Source of the DNA: Anaerococcus ihuae
Lineage (GTDB): Bacteria; Bacillota; Clostridia; Tissierellales; Peptoniphilaceae
Length of the DNA: 64,000 nucleotides
NCBI RefSeq assembly: GCF_928368155.1
Contig: NZ_CAKMRU010000001.1
Location: 998,001 to 1,062,000, forward strand
Reading direction: 5' to 3'
This document shows, one piece after another, positions 39,807-46,734 of this stretch. The translations under genes and the position numbers were made by a program. A model generated the notes under the pieces. The model was given only the letters and a program-made list of their open reading frames with translations, was not told where the DNA came from and did no database searches. Each line of letters begins with the position of its first letter. Position 1 is the first letter of the stretch.

Positions 39807-40142
39807 TTATTTACTTAATAACAAGGAATGTATATCCCATATTTCTTTTGCCAATTTTTCTATTTTTTCTCTCATATAATCTATATCTTTCTTGTAAATA
39901 ACACCAGTTGTATTAGTTGCTTTTGCAATCTGGTTTATATTATTTGTTGCATTTGAAAGCAGCCATTGAAGATCTCTAAATGGTTCTAGATCTACTATAT
40001 AAATTTCTTTTTCTAGTACACATTTTCTAAGAAAGTGGGACATGGTTTTGCAATTTGAAAGTTTCATTTTCTTTTCAAAAATTTCTTTTTCTTCATCTGT
40101 TAAATATATTTTAAGTTGATTTTTTCTTGTTCTATTATCCAT
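39807..40142 (-). CDS. MobC-like mobilization protein
   Basis: 111 residues, ribbon-helix-helix type with the MobC core (..LTDEEKEIFEKKMKLSNC.., ..LSNATNNINQIAKATNTTGVI.., ..MREKIEKLAKEIWDIHSLL). MobC proteins help the relaxase open the transfer origin. Start at ATG 40142, set by AAAGGAG nine bases before it; the frame stays open for 63 bases further upstream. No MobA relaxase follows, only a small HTH gene. A deleted copy of the same gene stands near guaA at 46261-46505. Confidence 0.85.
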   Translation of the reverse strand: MDNRTRKNQLKIYLTDEEKEIFEKKMKLSNCKTMSHFLRKCVLEKEIYIVDLEPFRDLQWLLSNATNNINQIAKATNTTGVIYKKDIDYMREKIEKLAKEIWDIHSLLLSK

Positions 40143-40205
40143 ACATTTCTCCTTTATATTTGTTTTTTGGGGTCTTAGGGTTCTCCCTAACAAGGTAAAA
40201 ATCAT

Positions 40206-40478
40206 AAAATTAGATAGTCTTAAAAGCTATTGATTTTTTGATTTTTTCGTAAGTGGGTACTCACTTACTGTGCTTGCTATTACTAACAAGTCTTTAATTT
40301 AATTTTCCATAATTTTTCAAATAGGAATTAATAAGTGTAACTGTAACTTATAAAATAAAAACTTCTAAAATTAGGCGAGCTTGTTTTAAGAGTTTGCGAC
40401 AACTCCTTATTATCAAGCCATAAATTTATGTAATCCTAATTTAAGAAGATTTATAACGATGGGTTACAGGTTACAAAG
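40206..40478. promoter_or_regulatory. Putative replication origin or oriT region with TGTAAC repeats
   Basis: Two tandem TGTAAC hexamers on the + strand (40336-40347) face three on the - strand (40483-40463, the last overlapping the vapE stop). Between them are AT-rich DNA and a hairpin GAGTT/AACTC (40390-40405). Upstream is GTAAGTG/CACTTAC (40250-40269). Iterons next to a VapE/SF3-like helicase gene resemble satellite-island origins; closeness to mobC would also fit an oriT. Confidence 0.5.
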
Positions 40479-41930
40479 TTACATTTGTATCTTTACTTGA
40501 TTTGCAGTATCTATTTCTAATTGATTTTCTTTTTTCCATTCTTCTGGCAATAAATTCTTGTCAGCTTCTATAAAGTCAGTTTCATTTTCTGCTTTCTTTT
40601 CATAATATAGTTTTACTGGAATTGAGACTCCACTTGGTGATATTCTCTTGGTCTTTGATGACCTAACTGGAATCCATTCTTGGAAATAATTATCCATAAT
40701 CTCTGAGAAAGATTTTGATTTTATTTGGTAGCCTTGCATGGTTAGTTCTTTGAAACAAGTTATATTAGGATCTGCACTTTTTGGCTTATATTCTTCCAAG
40801 AAATATCTAATGTCTTCCACATCTGGGTTTAGATATTTGAACTTTTCTTGTTCCTTATACAAGTCTTTTAAAAGATTTTTTGGTATAGTCCATGCGTGAG
40901 TCATGTTTTTAAAGATTTCATACCCTAAGGCTAGAGCCTGATTAAAATCTTCTCTTATAAGAGATATATATTCTTTATCCGAGAGTTTTTCCTTATTATT
41001 TTTATCTGGATATATAGTCCTTACTCTTTTATTTGGGTTGCATTCCACAGGCAAATATCTTCTTTCTCCAGTATGATCATTAAGAAAAGTTCTTTCGTTT
41101 AATGTCCCTATGAAGATACAAGTTCTAGGCACATCTGTTGCATATTTTTCGTAGGGTATTCTTATCCTATCACTTAATTTTGATAAAAAAGATTTAGCTT
41201 CATTAGCCGATTTTGCATTTCTTAAAGCAACAAATTCTTCGATTTCAACGACAGTTTTACCCATAAGGTTCATGACGGCATCCTTGCCTTGAATGTTTTC
41301 AATTGTGCAAAACCAATCATCTGTTATGGACAAGTATCTTGCAAAAGTCGATTTGCCTATACCTTGCCCACCAACTAAAACAATCATTTCATCAAACTTA
41401 GATCCTGGATTAAAAATTCTTTTTATCATACCCAATATCATATGTTCCATTATCCAATTATTTAGCTCTGTATCAGCAGCTCCTAAATACCTTGGTAATA
41501 GTTTTCTAATTGCATTTTTATCTCCATTCCATTTTAAATTTTGAAGATATTGCTTTGGCGGACTCACTTCATATTGATGAGCTACAAAACGAATAGCTTC
41601 CCACATTTTGTTTGCGTTATAATTAATTCCAAAATGTTTTTCTATCTCTAATCCTAATCTATTATTTAAAGAATCATCCCAAAGTCGTATTTGATTTTCC
41701 TTTATATTTCTTTCTCCAATAATTTTCCCCTGGAATTTTATTTCATTTGTGAATTTATCAAAGAATATTTGTCCATCAATGATTTTTTGATTTTGACAAT
41801 ATTTTGGATTTAAAATAGCTGTTACAATATTACCAGTAATTTGTCTAACCGTCCCCTTATCCGTAGTTTGTAAGTCTAAAAAGGCGTAAGTCTGATCTAT
41901 TTCTGGGAATTTCAATTTAATATCTGTCAT
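40479..41930 (-). CDS. VapE-family (virulence-associated E) helicase/ATPase
   Basis: 483 residues. P-loop VGGQGIGKSTFARYL near residue 185, Walker B-like VVEIEEF, and the family words DRIRIPYEKYATDVPRTCIF and RRYLPVEC. These proteins act in replication of phage-like satellites and mobilizable islands, usually together with a primase. No separate primase domain is seen here. Start at ATG 41930, with AAGGAG eight bases before; an ATG ten codons upstream lacks a site. Sits next to TGTAAC repeats that may be its origin. Confidence 0.9.
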   Translation of the reverse strand: MTDIKLKFPEIDQTYAFLDLQTTDKGTVRQITGNIVTAILNPKYCQNQKIIDGQIFFDKFTNEIKFQGKIIGERNIKENQIRLWDDSLNNRLGLEIEKHFGINYNANKMWEAIRFVAHQYEVSPPKQYLQNLKWNGDKNAIRKLLPRYLGAADTELNNWIMEHMILGMIKRIFNPGSKFDEMIVLVGGQGIGKSTFARYLSITDDWFCTIENIQGKDAVMNLMGKTVVEIEEFVALRNAKSANEAKSFLSKLSDRIRIPYEKYATDVPRTCIFIGTLNERTFLNDHTGERRYLPVECNPNKRVRTIYPDKNNKEKLSDKEYISLIREDFNQALALGYEIFKNMTHAWTIPKNLLKDLYKEQEKFKYLNPDVEDIRYFLEEYKPKSADPNITCFKELTMQGYQIKSKSFSEIMDNYFQEWIPVRSSKTKRISPSGVSIPVKLYYEKKAENETDFIEADKNLLPEEWKKENQLEIDTANQVKIQM

Positions 41931-42021
41931 AAGGCTCACTCCTTTTCTTTTTACAATCATCTATTCTCTTTATTGTTTTATATGTGTTTTCCATTTTATC
42001 CTCCTGTCTGGTATAAATAAG

Positions 42022-42069
42022 ACTCCTGTGGTAAAATGAACTTGTCTAGAGAACACTTCTCACAGGAGT
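42022..42069. repeat. Inverted repeat between vapE and the second mobC-like gene
   Basis: ACTCCTGTG (42022-42030) and CACAGGAGT (42061-42069), a perfect 9-bp pair with a 30-base loop. Possibly a regulatory hairpin or processing site in the element transcript. Confidence 0.5.
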
Positions 42070-42077
42070 GTATGCCT

Positions 42078-42440
42078 TTACTCTTCGTAGTAGGGGCTTT
42101 TTTCTTTTTTAATTTCTTCATATATTTCTAAAATATAGATTAAAATATCAGCTTCATCATCATTGAGTTTACCGAACTTTTTAATAACTTTTGCTAGTTG
42201 AAATATTTCCTTGGCTATATTATCAGAAAGTCTGTAATCACTTACTAACTTAACTTCGTGATTTAATAGCATTTGTATAAAATAATCTTGTTTTTTAAGT
42301 CCGCTTATTTCAATCTTTTTGTTTATTAAATCATATTCTTCTTCAGATACTCTGAAATTTAAAATTCGATTTCTTTTTCTGTTCTTCTCTTTATTTTTAG
42401 TTTTTTGTGAAATTTCATCTAATGAATGTCTTCTAAACAT
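42078..42440 (-). CDS. Second MobC-like/RHH DNA-binding protein
   Basis: 120 residues. A basic N-terminus (KTKNKEKNRKRNRILNFRVS) leads into a ribbon-helix-helix pattern (RVSEEEYDLINKKIEISGLKKQDYFIQMLL), as in plasmid mobilization relaxosome proteins. Its start overlaps the integrase 3' end by eight bases, so it is coupled to that gene. Sequence is only distantly like the mobC at 39807-40142. A mob or element-copy control role is inferred. Confidence 0.75.
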   Translation of the reverse strand: MFRRHSLDEISQKTKNKEKNRKRNRILNFRVSEEEYDLINKKIEISGLKKQDYFIQMLLNHEVKLVSDYRLSDNIAKEIFQLAKVIKKFGKLNDDEADILIYILEIYEEIKKEKSPYYEE

Positions 42441-43574
42441 CTTGATCGTCCTCTTCTAATAAATCTTTCCAATCATTTGCCTTATTACTTCTTACTTGAG
42501 TTAAAGACAGAGCCATTTCTTTTTGCTTGCTAGGGAAGAGATGAGCATACCTATAGGTGATGTCAATCGATTCATGTCCAACCCTATCAGCTATTGCAGT
42601 TGCAGTAAATCCAAGTTCAATCAAGAGTGAAACATGAGAATGCCTTAAATCATGTATTCTAATTCTTTTTACTTGAGATTTCTTAGATCCCCTATCCATT
42701 TCATGGTGAAGGTAGCTCTTAGAAAAATTAAATATTAAGTCTTTTGGTTTTATCTTATAAAAACTGTCTATATATTCTTTAATCTCATCAGTTAAAAATT
42801 CAGGCATAACTATTGTCCTTATGCTTTTTTTAGTCTTAGGAGCAGTTATTACATTTTCCCATCAATCCTTTGTAAAGATTCATCAATTTTTAATGTATGC
42901 TTTTTAAAATCAAATTTTTCTTTTGTTAAGGCTAATAATTCTCCCATTCTAAGACCACACCAATATAAAAGTTCAAAAGCATAGAATGATTCAGGTTTAT
43001 CTTTAATAGCTTCTATAAATCTTTCATATTCATCTTGAGTCCAAAATAGCATTTCATCAGCTTCTTTTTCTCCCATAGAACCAACATCACGAGCAACATT
43101 AGTTTTTAAATTGTAGTACCTACAAGCATGATTTAAGATACTAGATAACTGGGCATGAATAGTTCTCAAATAAGTAGGAGAGTAGTTCTTCCCATTCTTA
43201 TCCTTAATCTTCATAAGCTCATTTTGCCATTGAATAATGGTTACATTACTTATCTCATTAAGCATTAAATCACCTATATATGGAAGTATTTTTTGATTTA
43301 CAATTGCTTCTTTTGTCCTCCAAGTATTTTCTCTTATTCTTGGTTTTCTATCCCTCTTGTAAAGTTCAAAAAACTCCCTAAAGCTCATCTCAATTGATTC
43401 AGAATGTTGATTTAAAAATTCTTGTTCCCATTTTAATGCTTCTTTTTTCGTTAAAAATCCACGTTTTTTCTTAGTTAATTTTTCTCCTTTCCAGTTTGTA
43501 TAATTAAATTTACAAAACCAAGTCTTGTTCCCGCTTTCATCTCTAAATGCTGGCACTTTAAACCTCCTTTGCAT
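42433..43574 (-). pseudogene. Tyrosine recombinase (integrase) split by a frameshift
   Basis: Two frames make one Tn916-like integrase. The N-terminal part (43574-42849, 241 residues) has the arm-binding domain, SAM-like domain and the first catalytic Arg (CGLRMGELL). It stops at ..QRIDGKM. The C-terminal part (through 42433) continues without a gap in homology from VITAPKTKKSIRTIVMPEF and has HDLRH, GHESI and the Tyr in TYRYAHL. The junction is the A-run GGGAAAATG (about 42860); restoring one A joins the frames. Either a real inactivating deletion, a programmed slip, or a sequencing error. If real, the element can no longer move by itself. Confidence 0.87.
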
Positions 43575-43752
43575 TTGTTGGTTTATAGCAATACTTTTCC
43601 ATAAAGTATTCTCTATTTACCTTTCCTCTTTGCACACGATAACCTAATTTAAGTAGGTCTTGATTCATATCGTTTATTATCTGATATGCTGTTGTCCTAC
43701 TTACATCAAGAAATTCTTGTACATCTTTTGCATTCATAAAAATACCTTTCAT
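43558..43752 (-). CDS. Excisionase-like small HTH protein
   Basis: 64 residues with a winged-helix/MerR-type HTH (MNAKDVQEFLDVSRTTAYQIINDMN) and basic C-terminus. Overlaps the start of the integrase gene by 17 bases, the usual place for an excisionase. Start could be ATG 43752 or the ATG five codons later, which is nearer to the conserved motif. Confidence 0.75.
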   Translation of the reverse strand: MKGIFMNAKDVQEFLDVSRTTAYQIINDMNQDLLKLGYRVQRGKVNREYFMEKYCYKPTNAKEV

Positions 43753-43828
43753 AATCTCCTCCTTTTATAGTTTGTAAGGTTCTACATCCTCAAAAGGGCG
43801 AGCATTAATTTATATGTCTTACAATTTC

Positions 43829-43844
43829 CGTTCAATAATGAACG
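43829..43844. promoter_or_regulatory. Probable repressor operator
   Basis: CGTTCA-ATAA-TGAACG, a near-perfect palindrome just downstream of the excisionase promoter. Related half sites (GTTCG, TTGTTC, GAACAG) recur through 43861-43966 between the two divergent promoters, suggesting several binding sites for the XRE repressor. Confidence 0.55.
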
Positions 43845-43854
43845 GTATGTATAT

Positions 43855-43883
43855 ATAATAACAGTTCGTATTTGTTCTGTCAA
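43855..43883 (-). promoter_or_regulatory. Promoter of xis-int
   Basis: - strand TTGACA (43883-43878), 17-base spacer, TATTAT (43860-43855). Confidence 0.75.
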
Positions 43884-43951
43884 GTTTTTTCTATTTATTC
43901 TTTTTCTAAAATATTCAGATATTTGCAAATATTAACAACAGAACAGTTTTG

Positions 43952-43980
43952 TTGAGCTTTTGTTCGTTTTGTGATAAAAT
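43952..43980 (+). promoter_or_regulatory. Promoter of the element repressor
   Basis: TTGAGC (43952-43957), 17-base spacer, TAAAAT (43975-43980), facing away from the xis-int promoter, as in a phage-type switch. Confidence 0.65.
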
Positions 43981-44014
43981 ATTTATAGTTATTGTGAAAT
44001 AAGGAGGAGTTAGT

Positions 44015-44446
44015 TTGATTTCTGGAGAAAAATTAAAAAAGTTAAGACTTATGCGAAACTTAACTCAAAAAGAACTTGCCATTAAGTCTGGTTTGACAGA
44101 TGCTGCTATAAGAAATTACGAGCTTGGAAATAGATCTCCAAGTAAAGAACAATTACAAAAAATATCTGAAGCACTTGATTGTGATATATCAGCATTAATT
44201 AATCATGAGCCTAATTCTATTTTTGAAATAATGCATATAATATTTGATTATGAAAAAGACATGAAGTTTAGACCTTTAGCAGGTGATGGAGAAATTAATG
44301 GACTTTTATCAAATGATGTAGACTTCAATAATTTTCTTATAGAATGGAATGAGATGAGAAAAAAGCATTACAACGATGAGATAACAGACGAGGAATTTGA
44401 AGATTGGAAGTTATCTTATCCTAAAAAATCAAGATTTTTAAAATAA
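44015..44446 (+). CDS. XRE-family repressor of the integrated element
   Basis: 143 residues. N-terminal Cro/C1 HTH (residues 1-65: LKKLRLMRNLTQKELAIKSG ... AAIRNYELGNRSPS) and an acidic C-terminal part. It starts with TTG at 44015, five bases after AAGGAGGAG. Divergent from xis-int with palindromic sites between them, so it should repress excision and its own promoter. Ends at a strong hairpin. Confidence 0.88.
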   Translation: MISGEKLKKLRLMRNLTQKELAIKSGLTDAAIRNYELGNRSPSKEQLQKISEALDCDISALINHEPNSIFEIMHIIFDYEKDMKFRPLAGDGEINGLLSNDVDFNNFLIEWNEMRKKHYNDEITDEEFEDWKLSYPKKSRFLK

Positions 44447-44461
44447 AAATATGTACTCAAA

Positions 44462-44493
44462 AGACCGTAGCTTGAAACTACGGTCTAATTTTT
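44462..44493 (+). terminator. Terminator after the repressor gene
   Basis: 9-bp stem AGACCGTAG/CTACGGTCT (44462-44470, 44478-44486) followed by TAATTTTT. A mutated copy of the same hairpin is at 46559-46585. Confidence 0.8.
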
Positions 44494-44576
44494 GTCCAAA
44501 TGTAAACCACTTGGAACTATTATTTTAATTATTTTTTTTACTCCCAGTACCATTTGAGTACCAGTAGCCATTTTTT
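44462..44576. repeat. Element right-end repeat, copy 1
   Basis: About 115 bp (terminator, then GTCCAAATGTAAACCACTTG..., then CCAGTACCATTTGAGTACC...) that recur at 46559-46676 next to guaA. The two longest identical blocks are each over 30 bases. It is probably the inner part of the right end of the mobilizable element, carrying AGTACC arm-type sites. The small - strand frame across it (44525-44716) is not considered a gene. Confidence 0.7.
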
Positions 44577-44619
44577 ACAACTTTCCTCTCGAAAACCATT
44601 CTGGTTTTCTCGCTTAATT

Positions 44620-44661
44620 GGTATGGATACAATAAATAGCACAATTTATTGTATCCATACC
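44620..44661. repeat. 18-bp perfect inverted repeat
   Basis: 44620-44637 and 44644-44661 are perfectly complementary with a six-base loop, preceded by another hairpin GAAAACCA/TGGTTTTC (44591-44609). There is no T-run. It stands exactly where the element repeat ends and GC-richer DNA begins, so it may be a transposon end. Confidence 0.55.
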
Positions 44662-44945
44662 AGATCGCCTGACAGATGATGATGATGTCATGCTGTTGTT
44701 GAAACTCATTTTTCACAGGCAGGACACGCAGGAACTATTGAAAAAACAGCTGTAACGGGAGAAGCCTGAAATCCCTTAGTTTACTAAGGGCGTAATTATA
44801 CACCACCCAGAGGTTGGTGCATTGTGTTCTCCGAAGGCTCCTCGCCAGAGGGCTGTGATTTTCCGCAGTCATGGTCTGTTCCAAATCAAAAAGAGGACAC
44901 TACGCTTCCCCTGCACTGGCTGCCGCCAGCTACCCTTTGAAAGGA
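44662..44945. other. GC-richer foreign remnant
   Basis: About 280 bases with visibly higher G+C (near 50%) than the window. One + strand frame shows coding-like residues (DRLTDDDDVMLLLKLIFHRQ, then a stop). A hairpin CCCTTAGT/ACTAAGGG stands at 44773-44790. It looks like the tail of a gene and spacer from a different, more GC-rich anaerobe's conjugative or transposable element. No intact gene is seen. Confidence 0.5.
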
Positions 44946-45019
44946 AAAATTTATAGAAACAGTATTTACTACGAAATTCACCACTAAAATATTATTTTAA
45001 GAGATATAAACTTAAAAAC

Positions 45020-45055
45020 AAATTAGTTGACGCATCAACTAATTTGTGGTATACT
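45020..45055 (+). promoter_or_regulatory. Promoter with palindromic MarR operator
   Basis: TTGACG (45027-45032), 17-base spacer, TATACT (45050-45055). Over the -35 lies an 11-bp inverted repeat, AAATTAGTTGA / TCAACTAATTT with a four-base loop (45020-45045), well placed for binding by the MarR protein encoded two genes on. This is probably an autoregulated operon. Confidence 0.72.
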
Positions 45056-45085
45056 TCACTTATTATGAAAAGTGATGTAAGAGTA

Positions 45086-45505
45086 ATGAAATATAAACGT
45101 TATATTTTCCCTATATTGATGGGGAGTACAATGAGTTGCATTATGTCTCAGATGAATACTGGAAAAATTGTTTTTCCGTCTATACTTTTAATGATGTTAT
45201 TGCAATCTATAGTTGCAAGTATAGCATCTTTGATTTTTCCGGCTGGACTTATAGGTGCAAAAGTAACAGAGAAACTATATACTGGAAAATCATATATTGT
45301 TTTTTTAGTTCTTTCATCAATAATTCCAGCGATATATTTTACTACAATTATGTCTGTAAGCGGATTGTTAAGAATGAAGGGATATGATGAGAATTTCTGG
45401 AAAATATATTTTTCCTCATTTCCTATTAATGTTGTATTAGGATATTTTTCGAGTATTTTTTGGAATGTGATATTGGACAAAGTTTTAAGAAGAAAAGAGG
45501 CATAA
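45086..45505 (+). CDS. DUF2798 membrane protein
   Basis: 139 residues with four membrane segments and a basic C-terminus (DKVLRRKEA). It matches the DUF2798 pattern (PILMGSTMSCIMSQMNTG, then GLIGAKVTEKL). Function unknown; family members often stand next to MarR-type regulators. The frame is open back to a TTG at 45044, but that lies inside the promoter. ATG 45065 would be almost leaderless, so ATG 45086 after TAAGAG is preferred. The following marR gene starts two bases after its stop. Confidence 0.78.
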   Translation: MKYKRYIFPILMGSTMSCIMSQMNTGKIVFPSILLMMLLQSIVASIASLIFPAGLIGAKVTEKLYTGKSYIVFLVLSSIIPAIYFTTIMSVSGLLRMKGYDENFWKIYFSSFPINVVLGYFSSIFWNVILDKVLRRKEA

Positions 45506-45506
45506 A

Positions 45507-45932
45507 GTGGAGAAAAGTATCGGAAAACTTATAACTTATTTATCGAGATGTATTCAGCAAGAATTAAAAAATGTAGTTGTTCCATTTGACATAAGTGTCG
45601 GAGAAGAGCCTTATTACATGGCACTTACAAAACAGGATGGATTGACTCAGGATGAATTAACAAAGCTTGTGAAAGTAGATAAGGCTGGTACGGCTCGAAT
45701 GGTTAAATCATTAGAGCAAAAAGGATATATCACACGAGAAACAGACCCTAAAGATAAAAGAAACAAAAAAATACATCTTACAGAAAGAGGACGATTAAAA
45801 TATGAACCTTTAAGTAGAGCATTAAAAGAATTTAATCAGAAGTTGACATCAGAATGGACAGATGAACAATATGAAATCGTTTATCAAAGTCTGGAAATGC
45901 TAAAAAAAAATTTTGAGATTGATAATAAATAA
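45507..45932 (+). CDS. MarR-family transcriptional regulator
   Basis: 141 residues with a winged helix: LTQDELTKLVKVDKAGTARM recognition region, the wing ..GYITRETDPKDKRNKKIHLT.., and helical dimer ends. GTG start at 45507, after AGAGG. It should bind the palindrome at 45020-45045 and repress the DUF2798-marR operon until a ligand appears. This two-gene cassette may have come with the GC-richer DNA upstream. Confidence 0.88.
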   Translation: MEKSIGKLITYLSRCIQQELKNVVVPFDISVGEEPYYMALTKQDGLTQDELTKLVKVDKAGTARMVKSLEQKGYITRETDPKDKRNKKIHLTERGRLKYEPLSRALKEFNQKLTSEWTDEQYEIVYQSLEMLKKNFEIDNK

Positions 45933-46260
45933 CTTTCAATTTATTGCCCCTCTACACATCGGGTCAACTTGCCTCGAACTTTTACACCTTGGATTGTCAA
46001 CACTTATTTGTACAATTTAAAATCGAACGCACTAATTTAAGATTAAATGATAATTACTAGTTAATCTTGATTGTCTATATTTAACTGGGGCTGTAAATAA
46101 TTTTGTGTATCAACCTAAATCCTGACATAAGGGTAAGGGTTGATACATTTTTTGCTTTTAAATATCTATACACTCCTATAGAAATAGAGCATATCGTAGT
46201 ATTATAAAACTTTAATTATTGAACTAGAAGTTTAAATATTATCATAATTTCTACATTTTT
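45933..46260. other. Gene-free stretch with a hairpin
   Basis: No gene is seen. GTATCAACC (46107-46115) and GGTTGATAC (46138-46146) form a stem followed by ATTTTTTG, a possible + strand terminator. The words GGGGCTGTAAATAATTTT just before it look like insertion-sequence termini I have seen in IS256-type elements, but this is a weak impression. Confidence 0.45.
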
Positions 46261-46505
46261 TCATTCCCTCCTTAATAATAGTGAATGCACATCCCACAAC
46301 TCCTTGGATATTTTCTCTATTTTTTCTCTCATATAATCTATATCTTTCTTATAAATGACTCCCGTTGTATTAGTTGCTTTTACGGTCTGGTTTATATTAT
46401 TTGTTGCATTTGAAAGTGACCATTGTAAATCTCTAAATTGTTCTAGGTCTATAATATAAATTTCTTTTTCTTCATATGTTGAGTATATTTTTAGTTGATT
46501 TTTTA
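46261..46505 (-). pseudogene. Deleted second copy of mobC
   Basis: - strand frame from KNQLKIYSTYEEKEIYIID to KELWDVHSLLLRRE and a TGA at 46263-46261. It is about 85% identical to the mobC at 39807-40142, but the start codon is gone. About 28 codons are missing between the repeated words EEKEI and LEKEI, as expected for a deletion by short-repeat recombination. It belongs to an older, collapsed element of the same family. Confidence 0.85.
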
Positions 46506-46558
46506 AATTTATTTTATACTAGATGTCGCTTTTAATTGTACAACCTATCAAATAAAAA

Positions 46559-46676
46559 AGACCATAACACTTAAGTTATGATCTAATTTTTTGTCCAAAT
46601 GTAAACCACTTGGAACTATTATTTAGTTTATTCTTTTTAGCTTCCAGTACCATTTGAGTACCAGTAGCCATTTTTT
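46559..46676. repeat. Element right-end repeat, copy 2
   Basis: Second copy of the repeat at 44462-44576, with a damaged terminator stem (AGACCATAAC/GTTATGATCT, one mismatch). It carries AGTACC at 46646-46651 and 46657-46662, possible integrase arm sites, about 60 bases from the guaA core. Confidence 0.7.
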
Positions 46677-46722
46677 ATTCTCTATATAGCTTGTAATCAA
46701 GCCATTTTAGAAAATTTTGCGA

Positions 46723-46734
46723 TTATTCCCATTC
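46723..46734 (-). mobile_element. Attachment-site core at the guaA 3' end
   Basis: The last four codons of guaA (GAATGGGAATAA). An exact copy at 37474-37485 defines a 9.25-kb inserted segment. The 3' end of guaA is a well-known target of tyrosine integrases. Confidence 0.75.

Noticed and set aside
44525-44716. 63-codon frame on the - strand
   Set aside because: Crosses the element end repeat and an 18-bp inverted repeat; no protein-like pattern or ribosome-binding site.
46085-46152. Insertion-sequence end near the GGGGCTGTAAAT words
   Set aside because: Only a vague resemblance; no transposase remains and no matching second end was found.
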